Position numbers and translations under genes: made by a program. Of a stretch of DNA of 55,463 nt, positions 29,089 through 39,000 are shown in pieces; the first letter of the stretch is position 1; each line of letters starts with the position of its first letter. The DNA comes from an uncultured Alphaproteobacteria bacterium (GTDB lineage Bacteria; Pseudomonadota; Alphaproteobacteria; Rhodobacterales; Rhodobacteraceae): assembly GCA_902578545.1 (NCBI GenBank), contig CACHDI010000010.1, forward strand, positions 1-55,463, read 5' to 3'. The notes beneath the pieces were generated by a model that saw nothing but the letters and a program-made list of their open reading frames with translations, had not been told where the DNA came from and made no database searches.

Positions 29089-29952
29089 ATGTTAAAAAAA
29101 TCAATTAAGAACGAGCTTATCCTCCTAGGAACAAAGGGAGGTCCAGCAATTAGACCAAATGGTTCTATGCCTTCTTCTTCTTTATTAATTTTGGACAAAA
29201 AAAAAATACTTGTTGATGCTGGATTAGGAGTTTCAAAATCTCTTACAGAAATTAATTTTAATCTAAATGAGTTATCAAATATCTTTATAACACATCTACA
29301 TTCTGATCATTATTTAGAATTGGGACCTTTGATACATACTGCGTGGACTGCAGGACTTAAGAAAAAAATTAAAGTCTTTGGTCCAGAAGCCCTTTTAGAT
29401 TATTGGAAAAAATTTTTATCATCTATGCAATTTGATATTAAAAATCGAGAAAAAAATGAGGGAAGAATTAAATTAAAGAAAATCGTTAAAATTATTCCAA
29501 TAAAGAAGAAAACATTTAATCTGGGAAAAATAAAAGTGAAAATTTTAAAAGTCCCACATCCTCCCCTTAAGGATTGTTACTCATATAAATTTATAGGGTC
29601 AAAAGAAATAGTTTTTTCTGGGGATACTAAATATTTCAAACCTTTAGCTTCTTTCTCTAATGAAACCGATATTTTGGTTCATGAAGCTTTGATCCCAGAA
29701 TATATTGACAAAATAGTGACAAAAACTGGATTAAGTTCAAAACTTAGAAATCATTTAAAAAATTCTCACACCACAATAGATGAAGTTTTAAAAATAGCAA
29801 AACTGTCAAAATGTAAAAAACTCGTTATAAATCATTTAATTCCAAACGATAATACACTTAATCAAAGGAAAGAATGGCTAAAAAAGGTTAAAAATAAAAT
29901 AGATGCTGAAATAATTGTTGGGAAAGATAAGCTTAGGGTAGAATTCAACTAA
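29089..29952 (+). CDS. MBL-fold metallohydrolase (RNase Z/arylsulfatase-like branch)
   Basis: A 287-residue zinc hydrolase. The metal motif is intact as THLHSDHYLELG. Further ligands lie in KVPHPPLKD, FSGDTKYF and VINHLIPND. The region GGPAIRPNGSMPSSSLLI at the start is typical of this branch. No signal peptide is seen. The substrate cannot be named from sequence; RNase Z-like nucleases and small-molecule esterases share this layout. Confidence 0.8.
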   Translation: MLKKSIKNELILLGTKGGPAIRPNGSMPSSSLLILDKKKILVDAGLGVSKSLTEINFNLNELSNIFITHLHSDHYLELGPLIHTAWTAGLKKKIKVFGPEALLDYWKKFLSSMQFDIKNREKNEGRIKLKKIVKIIPIKKKTFNLGKIKVKILKVPHPPLKDCYSYKFIGSKEIVFSGDTKYFKPLASFSNETDILVHEALIPEYIDKIVTKTGLSSKLRNHLKNSHTTIDEVLKIAKLSKCKKLVINHLIPNDNTLNQRKEWLKKVKNKIDAEIIVGKDKLRVEFN

Positions 29953-29964
29953 AAAACTCAATAT

Positions 29965-30531
29965 TTATTTTATATTTTCAGACGCTTTTTCAAAATAAAT
30001 AGTAGCTGCATCTTCTATATTAGCCCTTTTTTTTGCCTCATTTTTAAGTTCTTTGAGTAATTTTTTAATATTTGGATTTATAAGATTTGACCTGTAAAGA
30101 TTTAATAATTTATAAAAATAAATGTCATTTTTTGGTTTTATAATTGTTTTTGCCTTAAAAATTGCGTCTTTTTCGTTATAACCGTTTTCTACCAAAATTT
30201 CTAAACCGGCAACTATTAAAGTATCTGCTTTTTTCTTTCTAGAAAATTTGGGTTTTTTATTTGTCTCATTCCCAGTGTGACATAAATCTTTATTTTTAAT
30301 GTCCACTTCAATTAAAAAAGAAAGTAAATCTTTTAAAGGTAATCTATTTAAATTTGGATATTCTAACTTAAAGAAATTTATAAGCTGATTGACCAATCCG
30401 ACATGAATAATCTTGCGATCCTTATAACTCTTTTTCTTTAAAGTTAATGAAAACTCTTCAAATTTTTCTTCTAATTCTTTTAAATTGAATCTGTCAAAAT
30501 TGTCCACATGTAATCCTTTTATTGAATACAT
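29965..30531 (-). CDS. Lysine-rich helical protein, unknown
   Basis: A 188-residue protein with no family that I recognise. It is predicted mostly helical and rich in Lys, Glu and Asn, with a central basic patch (KKPKFSRKKKADTLIVAG) followed by LEILVENGYNEKDAIFKA. It has no membrane segment or signal peptide. The regular codon structure and its clean fit between two genes favour a real product. A nucleic-acid role is possible given the basic patch, but that is guesswork. Confidence 0.5.
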   Translation of the reverse strand: MYSIKGLHVDNFDRFNLKELEEKFEEFSLTLKKKSYKDRKIIHVGLVNQLINFFKLEYPNLNRLPLKDLLSFLIEVDIKNKDLCHTGNETNKKPKFSRKKKADTLIVAGLEILVENGYNEKDAIFKAKTIIKPKNDIYFYKLLNLYRSNLINPNIKKLLKELKNEAKKRANIEDAATIYFEKASENIK

Positions 30532-30584
30532 TAGAATGAAACTAAATATCTAATAATGGTCTCTGTTGAATAGCAGAATATAAA

Positions 30585-31550
30585 TTATTCAAATTCCATT
30601 TCCTCATAAACTCTGCCTGCATTTCTGGTTGCTAATTCCTTAAAAGTTTGAAGATGAGAAAATGGGGTTTGATCCACATAGTAGGCATCTTTTAATTCAC
30701 CACCATTATCTATAAAAGTTCCTATTTTTCCCCTCAAATATACTAAATAATTCCTTGTATATTTTCTCACTTGATCCATATTTGTTGGATGACCATGTCC
30801 TGGAATTACGTAAATAGGATTTAATTTTTCAAATTCATTATCCCAGGTAGCAATCCATTCTTTAGTATTAGTATGTGAAAAAATAGGTAATAATCTTTCA
30901 TGAAAAGCCATATCACCAGCAATAACAAGTTTTTTAGATGGTATCCAAACTGAAATATCTCCAGGTGAATGTGCTGGACCTAGGTATAATGCTTCTATTA
31001 AAAGGTTTCCTAAATTGATAACATACTTATCAGTAAAAGAAATCGTAGGTAAAGCTAGACGAGTACCATCAGCTTTATCCCGATTATATCCAATCATTCT
31101 ATTCAAAATTTGTGGCCCATTATCTTCAAACTCTTTAATTGCATCTTCATGAGCTAGTATTGGAACTCCTTGGTCTATCCAGTAAGAATTCCCAAGCATT
31201 GCATGTCCTTGCCCGTTTTCATTGATTACAAGTATTACTGGTTTATTAGTAATTTTTTTTATTTCGTCATGTAAAGCTTTAGCCAATCTGCTAGATGCAC
31301 CAGCATTGATTACAACAACTCCTTCATTTGAAGTTATAAAAGAAAGATTATTATTATGACCTGTATTTTCATAGGTTGGAGGACCAGTAGCACCTATTGC
31401 AGACCATATATTTGGTATAAATTCAATAGGCTTTGAATATAAAAAACTATTAGGAAATTGATCTTTTATATTTTCGTCTGAAACAGCTTTTATAACAATT
31501 GAAATCAAGATAAGCACTGATAATGCCAAAATTTCCAATTGTTTATACAT
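30585..31550 (-). CDS. Exported MBL-fold protein with degenerate metal motif
   Basis: A 321-residue protein with an N-terminal signal or anchor (residues 5-22) and a metallo-beta-lactamase fold resembling the quinoprotein-associated and SoxH-like group. The usual HxHxDH box, which should follow VIN at residues 111-116, reads ENGQGH, keeping only the last histidine. Later positions still show GPAHSPGDISVW, IAGDMAFHERLLP and IPGHGHPTNM, where other ligands belong. It may bind one metal or have lost hydrolase activity. It is a single gene facing away from lemA. Confidence 0.7.
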   Translation of the reverse strand: MYKQLEILALSVLILISIVIKAVSDENIKDQFPNSFLYSKPIEFIPNIWSAIGATGPPTYENTGHNNNLSFITSNEGVVVINAGASSRLAKALHDEIKKITNKPVILVINENGQGHAMLGNSYWIDQGVPILAHEDAIKEFEDNGPQILNRMIGYNRDKADGTRLALPTISFTDKYVINLGNLLIEALYLGPAHSPGDISVWIPSKKLVIAGDMAFHERLLPIFSHTNTKEWIATWDNEFEKLNPIYVIPGHGHPTNMDQVRKYTRNYLVYLRGKIGTFIDNGGELKDAYYVDQTPFSHLQTFKELATRNAGRVYEEMEFE

Positions 31551-31739
31551 TTCTCAACTACTAATTTTATTAATTTAATGACTCAATAAGAAAAATTTAT
31601 AATTTATATTTTACAGGAAAAATTAATTTAAGTAAATTTTATACAACTGAAGGATATCACTTTTTTATTTTGCGCAAATAAAAATACTTGAAACGTATTT
31701 AATAAAAATAACAACAATTCACCATTCCTAGAATAATAA

Positions 31740-31781
31740 AAAAACTAATCCGTAGTTATTTATTTTCCAAAATTAGTTTTT
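31740..31781 (+). other. Stem-loop upstream of lemA
   Basis: Arms AAAAACTAAT (31740-31749) and ATTAGTTTTT (31772-31781) are perfect inverted repeats of 10 bases around a 22-base loop. It lies in the 293-base gap between the MBL gene and lemA, about 60 bases before the lemA ATG. Its pairing is all A-T except one C-G, so it could be chance or a regulatory leader element; nothing else stands out in this gap. Confidence 0.3.
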
Positions 31782-31843
31782 GTAGTATAGTGTAAATATA
31801 AAATATCAAGTGTGTTCAAATAACAAATTAAGATGCTAAAAAA

Positions 31844-32410
31844 ATGGAAATTATTTTTGGAGTAATCCTTCTCTTATTAATTTTACTATATTTCTTATAT
31901 GCAAGAATCATTAGAAATAAAAATAATGTATTTGAGGCGTTAGCAGGTATAGATGTTCAGCTAAAAAATAGAAGTAACTTAATTCCTAATGTGCTTACTA
32001 TTGCAAAAAAATTTATGAATCATGAAAAAGATTTAATTGAAAATGTCACAAAATTAAGGACAAAAGAAAATCAATCTTATGATAAAACTGACCCAAAATC
32101 CATTAAAGATCATATTTCTGCAGCAGCAACTCTTGGCTCAGAATTAGGAAAAGTAATGATTTCCGTAGAAGCATATCCTGAACTAAAATCTAATGAAACA
32201 ATGATACAAGCACAATTAACTTATAATGAAGTTGAGGCAAAAATAGCTGCAGCAAGGCGTTTTTATAATTCAGCAGTCTCACAACTCAATAATTCCATAG
32301 AAATTTTCCCTGGGACTTTTTTAGCGAAATATGCAAATGCTCAAATCATGCCTTTTTATGAAGCTGATGAGGCATCAAAACAGCCAATTTCTGCAGAAAA
32401 ATTCCTTTAA
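31844..32410 (+). CDS. LemA family protein
   Basis: A 188-residue protein with one N-terminal membrane helix (residues 3-21) and a coiled helical domain. The family signature is clear: FEALAGIDVQLKNRSNLIPN, followed by helices with AAARRFYNSAVSQLNNSIE and FPGTFLAKYA near the end. LemA proteins have no settled function. It is followed after 10 bases by a DUF3137 protein, a partner seen next to LemA in many bacteria. Confidence 0.92.
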   Translation: MEIIFGVILLLLILLYFLYARIIRNKNNVFEALAGIDVQLKNRSNLIPNVLTIAKKFMNHEKDLIENVTKLRTKENQSYDKTDPKSIKDHISAAATLGSELGKVMISVEAYPELKSNETMIQAQLTYNEVEAKIAAARRFYNSAVSQLNNSIEIFPGTFLAKYANAQIMPFYEADEASKQPISAEKFL

Positions 32411-32420
32411 CTAACTTAAG

Positions 32421-33479
32421 ATGTCATTCTTCATAAATATTATTATTTCTATTTTTTCAATCTTTAGACTGTTTGATCCAAATCTTTTAAAATCAAAAAA
32501 ACTGGGTGATAGCTTTAAAGAAACAGAAATTTATGAAAAAGGATTTTCCAAGCATTATAAAAAATATTTAAGTGAAAAAGTTATAAAATTTGAAACAGAA
32601 AGAATTTTAGCCTTAAAAAAAGCTAGAAATAATGCTTTTATTTGTGTTCCAATTATGGTTTTGATACCTTTTGTAATTCCTTATATAGATTGGTATTCAA
32701 TTTTTGGAGAGAATTCCTTTGAAATTGTATTTTGCATATTATTTCTCTTTTATGGATTGCTTTCTTATTTTATTACAAATTCAATGAATTTATATCAGCA
32801 AACTATCAAAACCGAAATTTTTCCAAATATTTTAAATTTTTTTGGCGAATTTCAATATAATCATGAAACCCAAAAAAGTGCAGGCTCTTATGAATATAGT
32901 GGTCTAATTCCCAATTATCAAAGAGAAACAAGTGAAGATCACATGTATGGTAAATATAAAGGAGTTACCATTGATTTATTTGAAACAGAATTAGAAGAAA
33001 GAGTAAGAACAAAAGACCGTAGTTATTATAAAACTGTTTTTAAAGGTATTATGATTACCTTAAGTATGAACAAAAAATTTAAAGGTAAGACAGTTGTCAG
33101 AAAAGATAGTGGGGTTATTGGAAATTGGTTTACAAAAAAATTTTCATCTTTAAAAAATGTTAAACTTGAAGACCCTCACTTTGAAAAAATGTTTGAAGTT
33201 TATTCTGACGACCAAGTAGAAGCAAGATATCTATTAACTGTAACTTTTATGGAGAGATTATTGGAACTTACTTCATCATTCGGTAGTAAGTCAATTGAGT
33301 GTTGTTTCTATAATAAAGAATTATTTATGATGATACCGATTAAAAAAAATATGTTTGAACCAGGTTCAATTTATGAGCCTGAAGATTTTATTGATGACAG
33401 TAAAAATTTACTAAAAGAATTAAATTTGATATTTAGTATAATCGATCAACTAAAATTAAATATGAAAACAAACCTTTAA
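32421..33479 (+). CDS. DUF3137 membrane protein
   Basis: A 352-residue protein with two central membrane helices (about residues 75-95 and 100-120) and a soluble C-terminal domain with YKGVTIDLFETELEE, FKGIMITLSMNK and DPHFEKMFEVYSDDQVEARYLLT, the typical DUF3137 core. It is encoded directly after lemA, so the two proteins probably form one envelope module. Its role is unknown. Confidence 0.85.
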   Translation: MSFFINIIISIFSIFRLFDPNLLKSKKLGDSFKETEIYEKGFSKHYKKYLSEKVIKFETERILALKKARNNAFICVPIMVLIPFVIPYIDWYSIFGENSFEIVFCILFLFYGLLSYFITNSMNLYQQTIKTEIFPNILNFFGEFQYNHETQKSAGSYEYSGLIPNYQRETSEDHMYGKYKGVTIDLFETELEERVRTKDRSYYKTVFKGIMITLSMNKKFKGKTVVRKDSGVIGNWFTKKFSSLKNVKLEDPHFEKMFEVYSDDQVEARYLLTVTFMERLLELTSSFGSKSIECCFYNKELFMMIPIKKNMFEPGSIYEPEDFIDDSKNLLKELNLIFSIIDQLKLNMKTNL

Positions 33480-33538
33480 CTAATGTTCAATATATTTACT
33501 GAATAAGCAGAAAACAAAATCTTACATATATAACATAC

Positions 33539-35041
33539 TTAAGCGATATACATAGGTAAAGCAATTGCTAACGTCCAAGCCAAAGTAAATCCATTGGCGA
33601 AAGAAATAGACAAAAAAGAGCCTATTCTTTTCATTAGATAGTGACTTAGAAAACCATAAACCACCCAAAATGCAATCAATAAAATAATCGCATATCCCAA
33701 AAGAAATAATTCATCAAATTTGAAATAGATTGCAAATGATAAACTAATAATTAAAAATGACTTTGTAATTAATGATTTTAAAAGAATAAATCTTTTATTT
33801 GTGTAATAGCTATCAATCAAAAAACAAATAGGAATACAACCTATAATAAGTGGGAAAAATAATTCAATACGTGAATGTGTCAAATAAAAAGTGCTTACAT
33901 AATTATCAAGAATACTTCCAATTATAAAAGCAAAAAAACAAAATAAAAATGTAAAGTCTTGTAATTTAAAATCACTAATTGATGACAAATTTAAAGGAAT
34001 TTTATTTATAATAATTACTAGAATTGCATATAAAAATAGATGGTTTATGAGATAAGAATGAGCTGGGTATTCTGTAAAATTAATTGAAAAAAAATATACT
34101 AATGCAGGAGTGATTACTGCTGCAAAAATATTACCTAATATACATCTAAAAACACTTACTTCAATTTTATTGAAATATTGTTTTTTAAAAAATGACACGA
34201 TCAAAAAAAATAAACCTACAACTGATATAAATAAGAGAGCAGCCCAAATACCTAGATGATTAGTTTTGATATTATATTGATTTCCCATAATTTTATTAAC
34301 CCAATCATTTATTGATAATTGGGAATTCTCTGAGTATAAAATACCAACATGATCTGCATTTTTTATGGATAAAACTTTGCGAGCAGATCCATCACTAAAA
34401 GAGCCATATAAAATGTTTTCTTGAGGATTAGTTATACCAATTGATTCAAGTATATTAAGAGCTTTATTCCTTAAATGTTTTTCCCACACGCCATTTATAA
34501 TAAGCACATTATTAGGTTCATTTTTTTTTATTTGGTTAGTATAGTTTGACACTCCAATAGACCCAATAAATTTATCATTAGTATTAGCTACTCTAAATAT
34601 AATATCTGAAGCCATTGAGTGACCTATGATGATAAGTTCATCCTGTTCCTTTTTATTTAAAAAATAATCTATAAGATCTGATGTTTGTTCAACAAATAAT
34701 TGCGTAGCCCCATTTTCATTAGTTATACTTCCAGAATATGGTTTTGAATGTCTTCCATGTCCTAAGAAATCATAAGTTATGGTTTTGTAACCTGTATTTG
34801 CTAAAGAAATCGCTATTGACTTCATAAAACTTGAGGATCCTGCAAATCCGTGAGCAACAAAAACCAAAATATTATCTATTTTGTCTTTTTTTGGTTCAAA
34901 AATCGTGACTGGTGTATCGTTAATTGTCTGCTTTTTTATTGAAATCTCTTGATCTAATTTTGATAAATTTAATAGGCTAAGAAGTAATAAGAGTAAGAAA
35001 AAAAGAGATAAAATTGAACGTTTAGGGTATGAAATGATCAT
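33539..35041 (-). CDS. Alpha/beta hydrolase fused to polytopic membrane domain
   Basis: A 500-residue protein. An N-terminal membrane helix (residues 8-28) is followed by an alpha/beta-hydrolase domain (about 40-250) with VAHGFAGSSSFM (oxyanion), YDFLGHGRHS, the nucleophile elbow GHSMAS and a late histidine in NADHVGIL. The second half (about 255-500) has some eight hydrophobic segments, so the hydrolase probably faces the periplasm next to an integral membrane module. A lipid or cell-wall substrate would fit. I know no named family with this exact fusion. Confidence 0.75.
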   Translation of the reverse strand: MIISYPKRSILSLFFLLLLLLSLLNLSKLDQEISIKKQTINDTPVTIFEPKKDKIDNILVFVAHGFAGSSSFMKSIAISLANTGYKTITYDFLGHGRHSKPYSGSITNENGATQLFVEQTSDLIDYFLNKKEQDELIIIGHSMASDIIFRVANTNDKFIGSIGVSNYTNQIKKNEPNNVLIINGVWEKHLRNKALNILESIGITNPQENILYGSFSDGSARKVLSIKNADHVGILYSENSQLSINDWVNKIMGNQYNIKTNHLGIWAALLFISVVGLFFLIVSFFKKQYFNKIEVSVFRCILGNIFAAVITPALVYFFSINFTEYPAHSYLINHLFLYAILVIIINKIPLNLSSISDFKLQDFTFLFCFFAFIIGSILDNYVSTFYLTHSRIELFFPLIIGCIPICFLIDSYYTNKRFILLKSLITKSFLIISLSFAIYFKFDELFLLGYAIILLIAFWVVYGFLSHYLMKRIGSFLSISFANGFTLAWTLAIALPMYIA

Positions 35042-35156
35042 TATTGTGGATAATTAAGTTTAGATTCTCAAATAATACTTAAATCAAATAAAAAAAGTCA
35101 TATAATTTTATTTATTAAAAAAAAATATTTAGAATTGAACAATAAAGGAGTTAAAA

Positions 35157-35639
35157 ATGAACGATCCAGAGAAAAAAATAATTGAGCTTGGATTAAAACT
35201 TCCAGACCCAATAAAATTACCCCCTAATCTTGAACTCCCTTTTAGCTTTATAAATTTAAGAGGAAATCGAGCTTTAATATCAGGACATCCTAGACAAGCC
35301 AATGACGGATCTATTAACGGTCCATATGGTCAGGTTGGCACTGATTTGACTACAGAGGAAGCAAAACTAGCATCTAAAGAAATTGGGTTATCTATTTTTG
35401 CAAATTTGAAACAGGAAATTGGGGATCTTTCTAGAATTACAAGTTGGGTAAGGGTATTTGGAATGGTTAATTCAGCTCCTGGATATGATGAACAACACAT
35501 CGTTTTAAATGGTTTTAGTGAACTTGTATTAGAGGTATTTGGTCCAGATGTTGGTAGACATTCCAGATCCGCAATTGGAGTAGCCGGATTACCTATGAAC
35601 TTAGCAATCGAAATTGAAGGAGAAGTTTTAATAAAATGA
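35157..35639 (+). CDS. RidA/YjgF family protein
   Basis: A 160-residue member of the RidA superfamily, which deaminates reactive enamines/imines from PLP enzymes in its best-known members. Segments visible are RALISGHPRQANDGS, YGQVGTDLTTEEAKLA, WVRVFGMVNSAPGYDEQ and GRHSRSAIGVAGLPMNLAIEIE. The last stretch carries the arginine that binds the carboxylate in RidA. It belongs to the longer subgroup with an N-terminal extension. AAGGAG lies upstream of the ATG. Confidence 0.88.
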   Translation: MNDPEKKIIELGLKLPDPIKLPPNLELPFSFINLRGNRALISGHPRQANDGSINGPYGQVGTDLTTEEAKLASKEIGLSIFANLKQEIGDLSRITSWVRVFGMVNSAPGYDEQHIVLNGFSELVLEVFGPDVGRHSRSAIGVAGLPMNLAIEIEGEVLIK

Positions 35640-35653
35640 ATTAATTTATAGAT

Positions 35654-35944
35654 TTAAACCATTTCGACATATCTAAATTCTCGTACTGCACTTCCATCAA
35701 GTTTTTTAAGAGCCTCTTGATATCCATCACTGTTATATCCTGCATTAGCAGCTTCAATACTTTCCCATTCAACAACTACAGTTCTAGTTTTTTTTCCCTC
35801 CTCTCTAACAGCAACTGGTATTCCCCTAGCTAAAAATTTAGCGCCTGCAGCTTTCATTGCTGGTCCGGCTAATTCTGCATAAGCGGAAAGTTTTTCTTCG
35901 TCAGATATAGATTTATAAATGACAACCTGCAGTACTTTAGACAT
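35654..35944 (-). CDS. DUF1330 protein
   Basis: A 96-residue ferredoxin-like (dimeric alpha/beta-barrel) protein of the DUF1330 family. Typical segments are YAELAGPAMKAAGAKFLARG and TVVVEWESIEAANAGYNSDGYQEA. I chose the ATG at 35944 since GGAGG sits six bases upstream; the earlier ATG at 35956 lacks such a site. The function of the family is unknown. It converges on the RidA gene. Confidence 0.88.
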   Translation of the reverse strand: MSKVLQVVIYKSISDEEKLSAYAELAGPAMKAAGAKFLARGIPVAVREEGKKTRTVVVEWESIEAANAGYNSDGYQEALKKLDGSAVREFRYVEMV

Positions 35945-36049
35945 ATAAACCTCCATATAAATTTATTTGGAAGTTATTTAAACTATAACTTTGTGTCAAT
36001 AATAAACAATTTTTAATATTAGAAAAATGACTTAATTTAAAAAATACGA

Positions 36050-39000
36050 TTAAATATTTCTATACCTGTAACCACCACCTTGTACTAAAAAGAATGTAGG
36101 GTCCCATTGATTTTCCATTACATTTGAGATTAGGGTATTTACAGCTTTTTTAGGTGCATTAGCTTGCGCTAAAAGTGCCAAGGAGGTTTCTTTGATCATA
36201 GAACTTACAGTAAAAGTAGTAGTTTCAATCGCATAATCTGTTGATAATAAACTACTAAATTCTCCTTCTGCATTAATTAAATTATTTAAAGTACTTGTAA
36301 TAGCACTGCTTATTCTAGAAGCATTAACAGAAATTTCATTACTTACTTTAACAAATCTGTCGATACCTGCATCAATATAGTCTAAAGATTTTCTAGCACT
36401 TGTTATGGTAGATATGTCAACATCATTTACTGTTTTGGTTGGTGATAATGTCGCGAGATTAGTATTTCCCGATGCATTTCCCTCAGCATCTTTGTAATTA
36501 TAGGCAGTACCAAAAAATCCAGTCTTTTCAGTTGGTTTATCAGATGCAATTCTGATAACCTTAGGACTTTCCAATGTCACAGTACCAACTATTAAGGCTG
36601 CTCTTTCATAATCTTGGGTAATATCATTATAATAAACTGGATCAGGGACATCATCTTCACCCATAACCGGAGTAGCAGTAGCTGTCCTCCCCTGGAATGT
36701 TTGAGCTGGGGTATTGTGTCCAGCATATTGAGTACTCTTAAAACTGTGGTTTTCTGATGGACCAGCATATTCATTGGTGAAAGTATGTGTTTCATTTTCA
36801 CCAGCATAAGCACCATTAAAAGAGTGTGTTTCTGAAGAACCTGAATTTTGACCTGTAAGAGTATGTGTTTCAGATGATCCAGCTGTAAGAGAAATTGCAG
36901 GCCCACCACCTAAATTTTGTAGTCTTACTATACTTCCAGATACATACTGAATTTTATAATTTGTGTTATCTACCAAACCACCTATTGCTGTTCCAGATCC
37001 GGCAGAATAAGTTACAATATCACCAACTGAAAACTTATTGGTTGTAAAAATATTTAATCCAGAAACATTGGTAGCAGCATTAAATGAACTTTGCTCTGGA
37101 AGTAGGTCTACAATTGAACCTGCTGGAGTTTGAGATACCTGAAAGGTATTACCAGATACATTTCTTACATAATATGTTTGTCCTGCAGTTAGACCTCTAA
37201 TAGCAGTACCACCACTATTTGTAGTATACGTGACTTGATCACCATTAGATAATGAATGACCTGCTGCTGTTATTTTATTATTTAAAAGATCAACATTGCT
37301 TGATGCATTAAAACTTCCAGTATCTCTGGCAATAATGTCAATTGCTGAACCAAAAGAAGTTGCTGAAAGTTGAATGGTGTCCCCTGATATACTCCTTACA
37401 TAATAATCTTGACCATTGACGAGGCCACCAATAGCTGCCCCACCTCCTGCGGAATAAGTAACCTTGTCATTATTTGTAAAATTATGACCCGTAACACTTA
37501 TTCTATTTGTTGTATGGTTTACATTATTTTGTGCATTAAAGCTGTCTTGCATTCCTTCTATGTTTACAATATTTCCTGATGTTATATTTTCTAATTTAAA
37601 TGTACTCCCACTTACATTTCTAACAATATAGTCGTCACCATCAGTGAAATTCCTTAAAGTTCTGCCACCACTTGTATATGTTACTCTATCTCCATTTGCA
37701 AAATTATGGTTTGACGCCTGTATCGTATTATTTGTAACATTTGCGTTTGATCTAGCATTAAATGTATGACTAGCCGGTGCTAAATCTAAAGAATTATTAG
37801 CTAATGCATTGGCTTTAGTAGAAGCCAAACTTATCGTATTATTATCATGCTTAATAGCAAAATATTCACGCCCATTTACAAGGCCTGATAAAGTAGTTCC
37901 ACCGCCATTTCGATATGTCAAAGGATCTCCAGTTTCAAAATTATGGCTATTTAAAGTAATTCGATCATTTGCAATATTAATAGAAGTTCTTGCATTGAAA
38001 TTTTGAACTGGTGGAGCTGATATAGCTATAGTTGGAGGCGCACCCAAATCATAACCCCTTCCACGATCAGCTAAAGTAGCTCTAGTAATGGTATCTAATT
38101 TACCATTTACTAAATTTGCGGAGTAATTAGCTCTAGCACCAACTGCTCCTGATGCATCTGTTGAAAAACTATTTCCATTAAAGGTTACAGATGGTGCCGA
38201 GGAATATCCAGAACCTTTTTCAGTTACTGTTACACTTACTACTCCTCCTTCTTGATCAACATGAATATTACGATCTTTGTCAATAAATCTTACTATCTCG
38301 TCAGTTCCAATTTCTCTTGATAGATTAGCATTGGCAATATCTGCTCTAACCCCATCTTTATCCAGAGATCTAGCAAATATTTCATTTTGGTTTGAGGCTG
38401 CATTATTGGAATGAGACGGTCCATCGGGAGTAAAATCCATGTGAGATATGAATATATCATTCCCTGTAGCATCTGTTAAGGTAATAGCAGATTTATCTTC
38501 GCTACCAGCAATTATTGATATTTCAGCGCTAACACCAGTTTGTAAAGTTTTTAGATTTATAGCCTCAACTAAAGGATTTAAATCATTTGGATCTATAATT
38601 GTAGCTGAAATCGTCACTCCAGAAGCATCACTATTATTTGCACTATTGGCGCCTAATTTAAAAGAAATGTTTGATGCCTGTGCCATACCAAACAATTGAG
38701 CTTTTGTAACTGCTGATGCTTCAATACCCAAACCAGCAGCATGAACACGACCTGCAAATTGAGATGCTTGCATACCTGAATCGATAGCAATTGTTGCATT
38801 ATTTTGGAAACCATCAATGAAGATACTATTGGCTTGAATTTTATTTTTGTTTGAAGTTTGTAAGGAAGTTTCCGTTTGACCAATAATATATGGAGTTGAA
38901 AAAACTCTTTGTGTTAGATCATTTCTTACAAAAATCATATCAATACCTGCAACACCCCCAATACTGATGTCTATGGTATCAAAAGAATTTTTTCCTACTT

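Noticed and set aside
36690-37999. CRISPR-like repeats
   Set aside because: The repeats are translated in frame as degenerate protein units of 76 and 13 residues, with no constant spacers and no cas genes nearby.
36592-38883. Short frames within the giant flagellin in other frames and the opposite strand
   Set aside because: They mirror the repeats of the real gene, lack independent start signals and show no family character.
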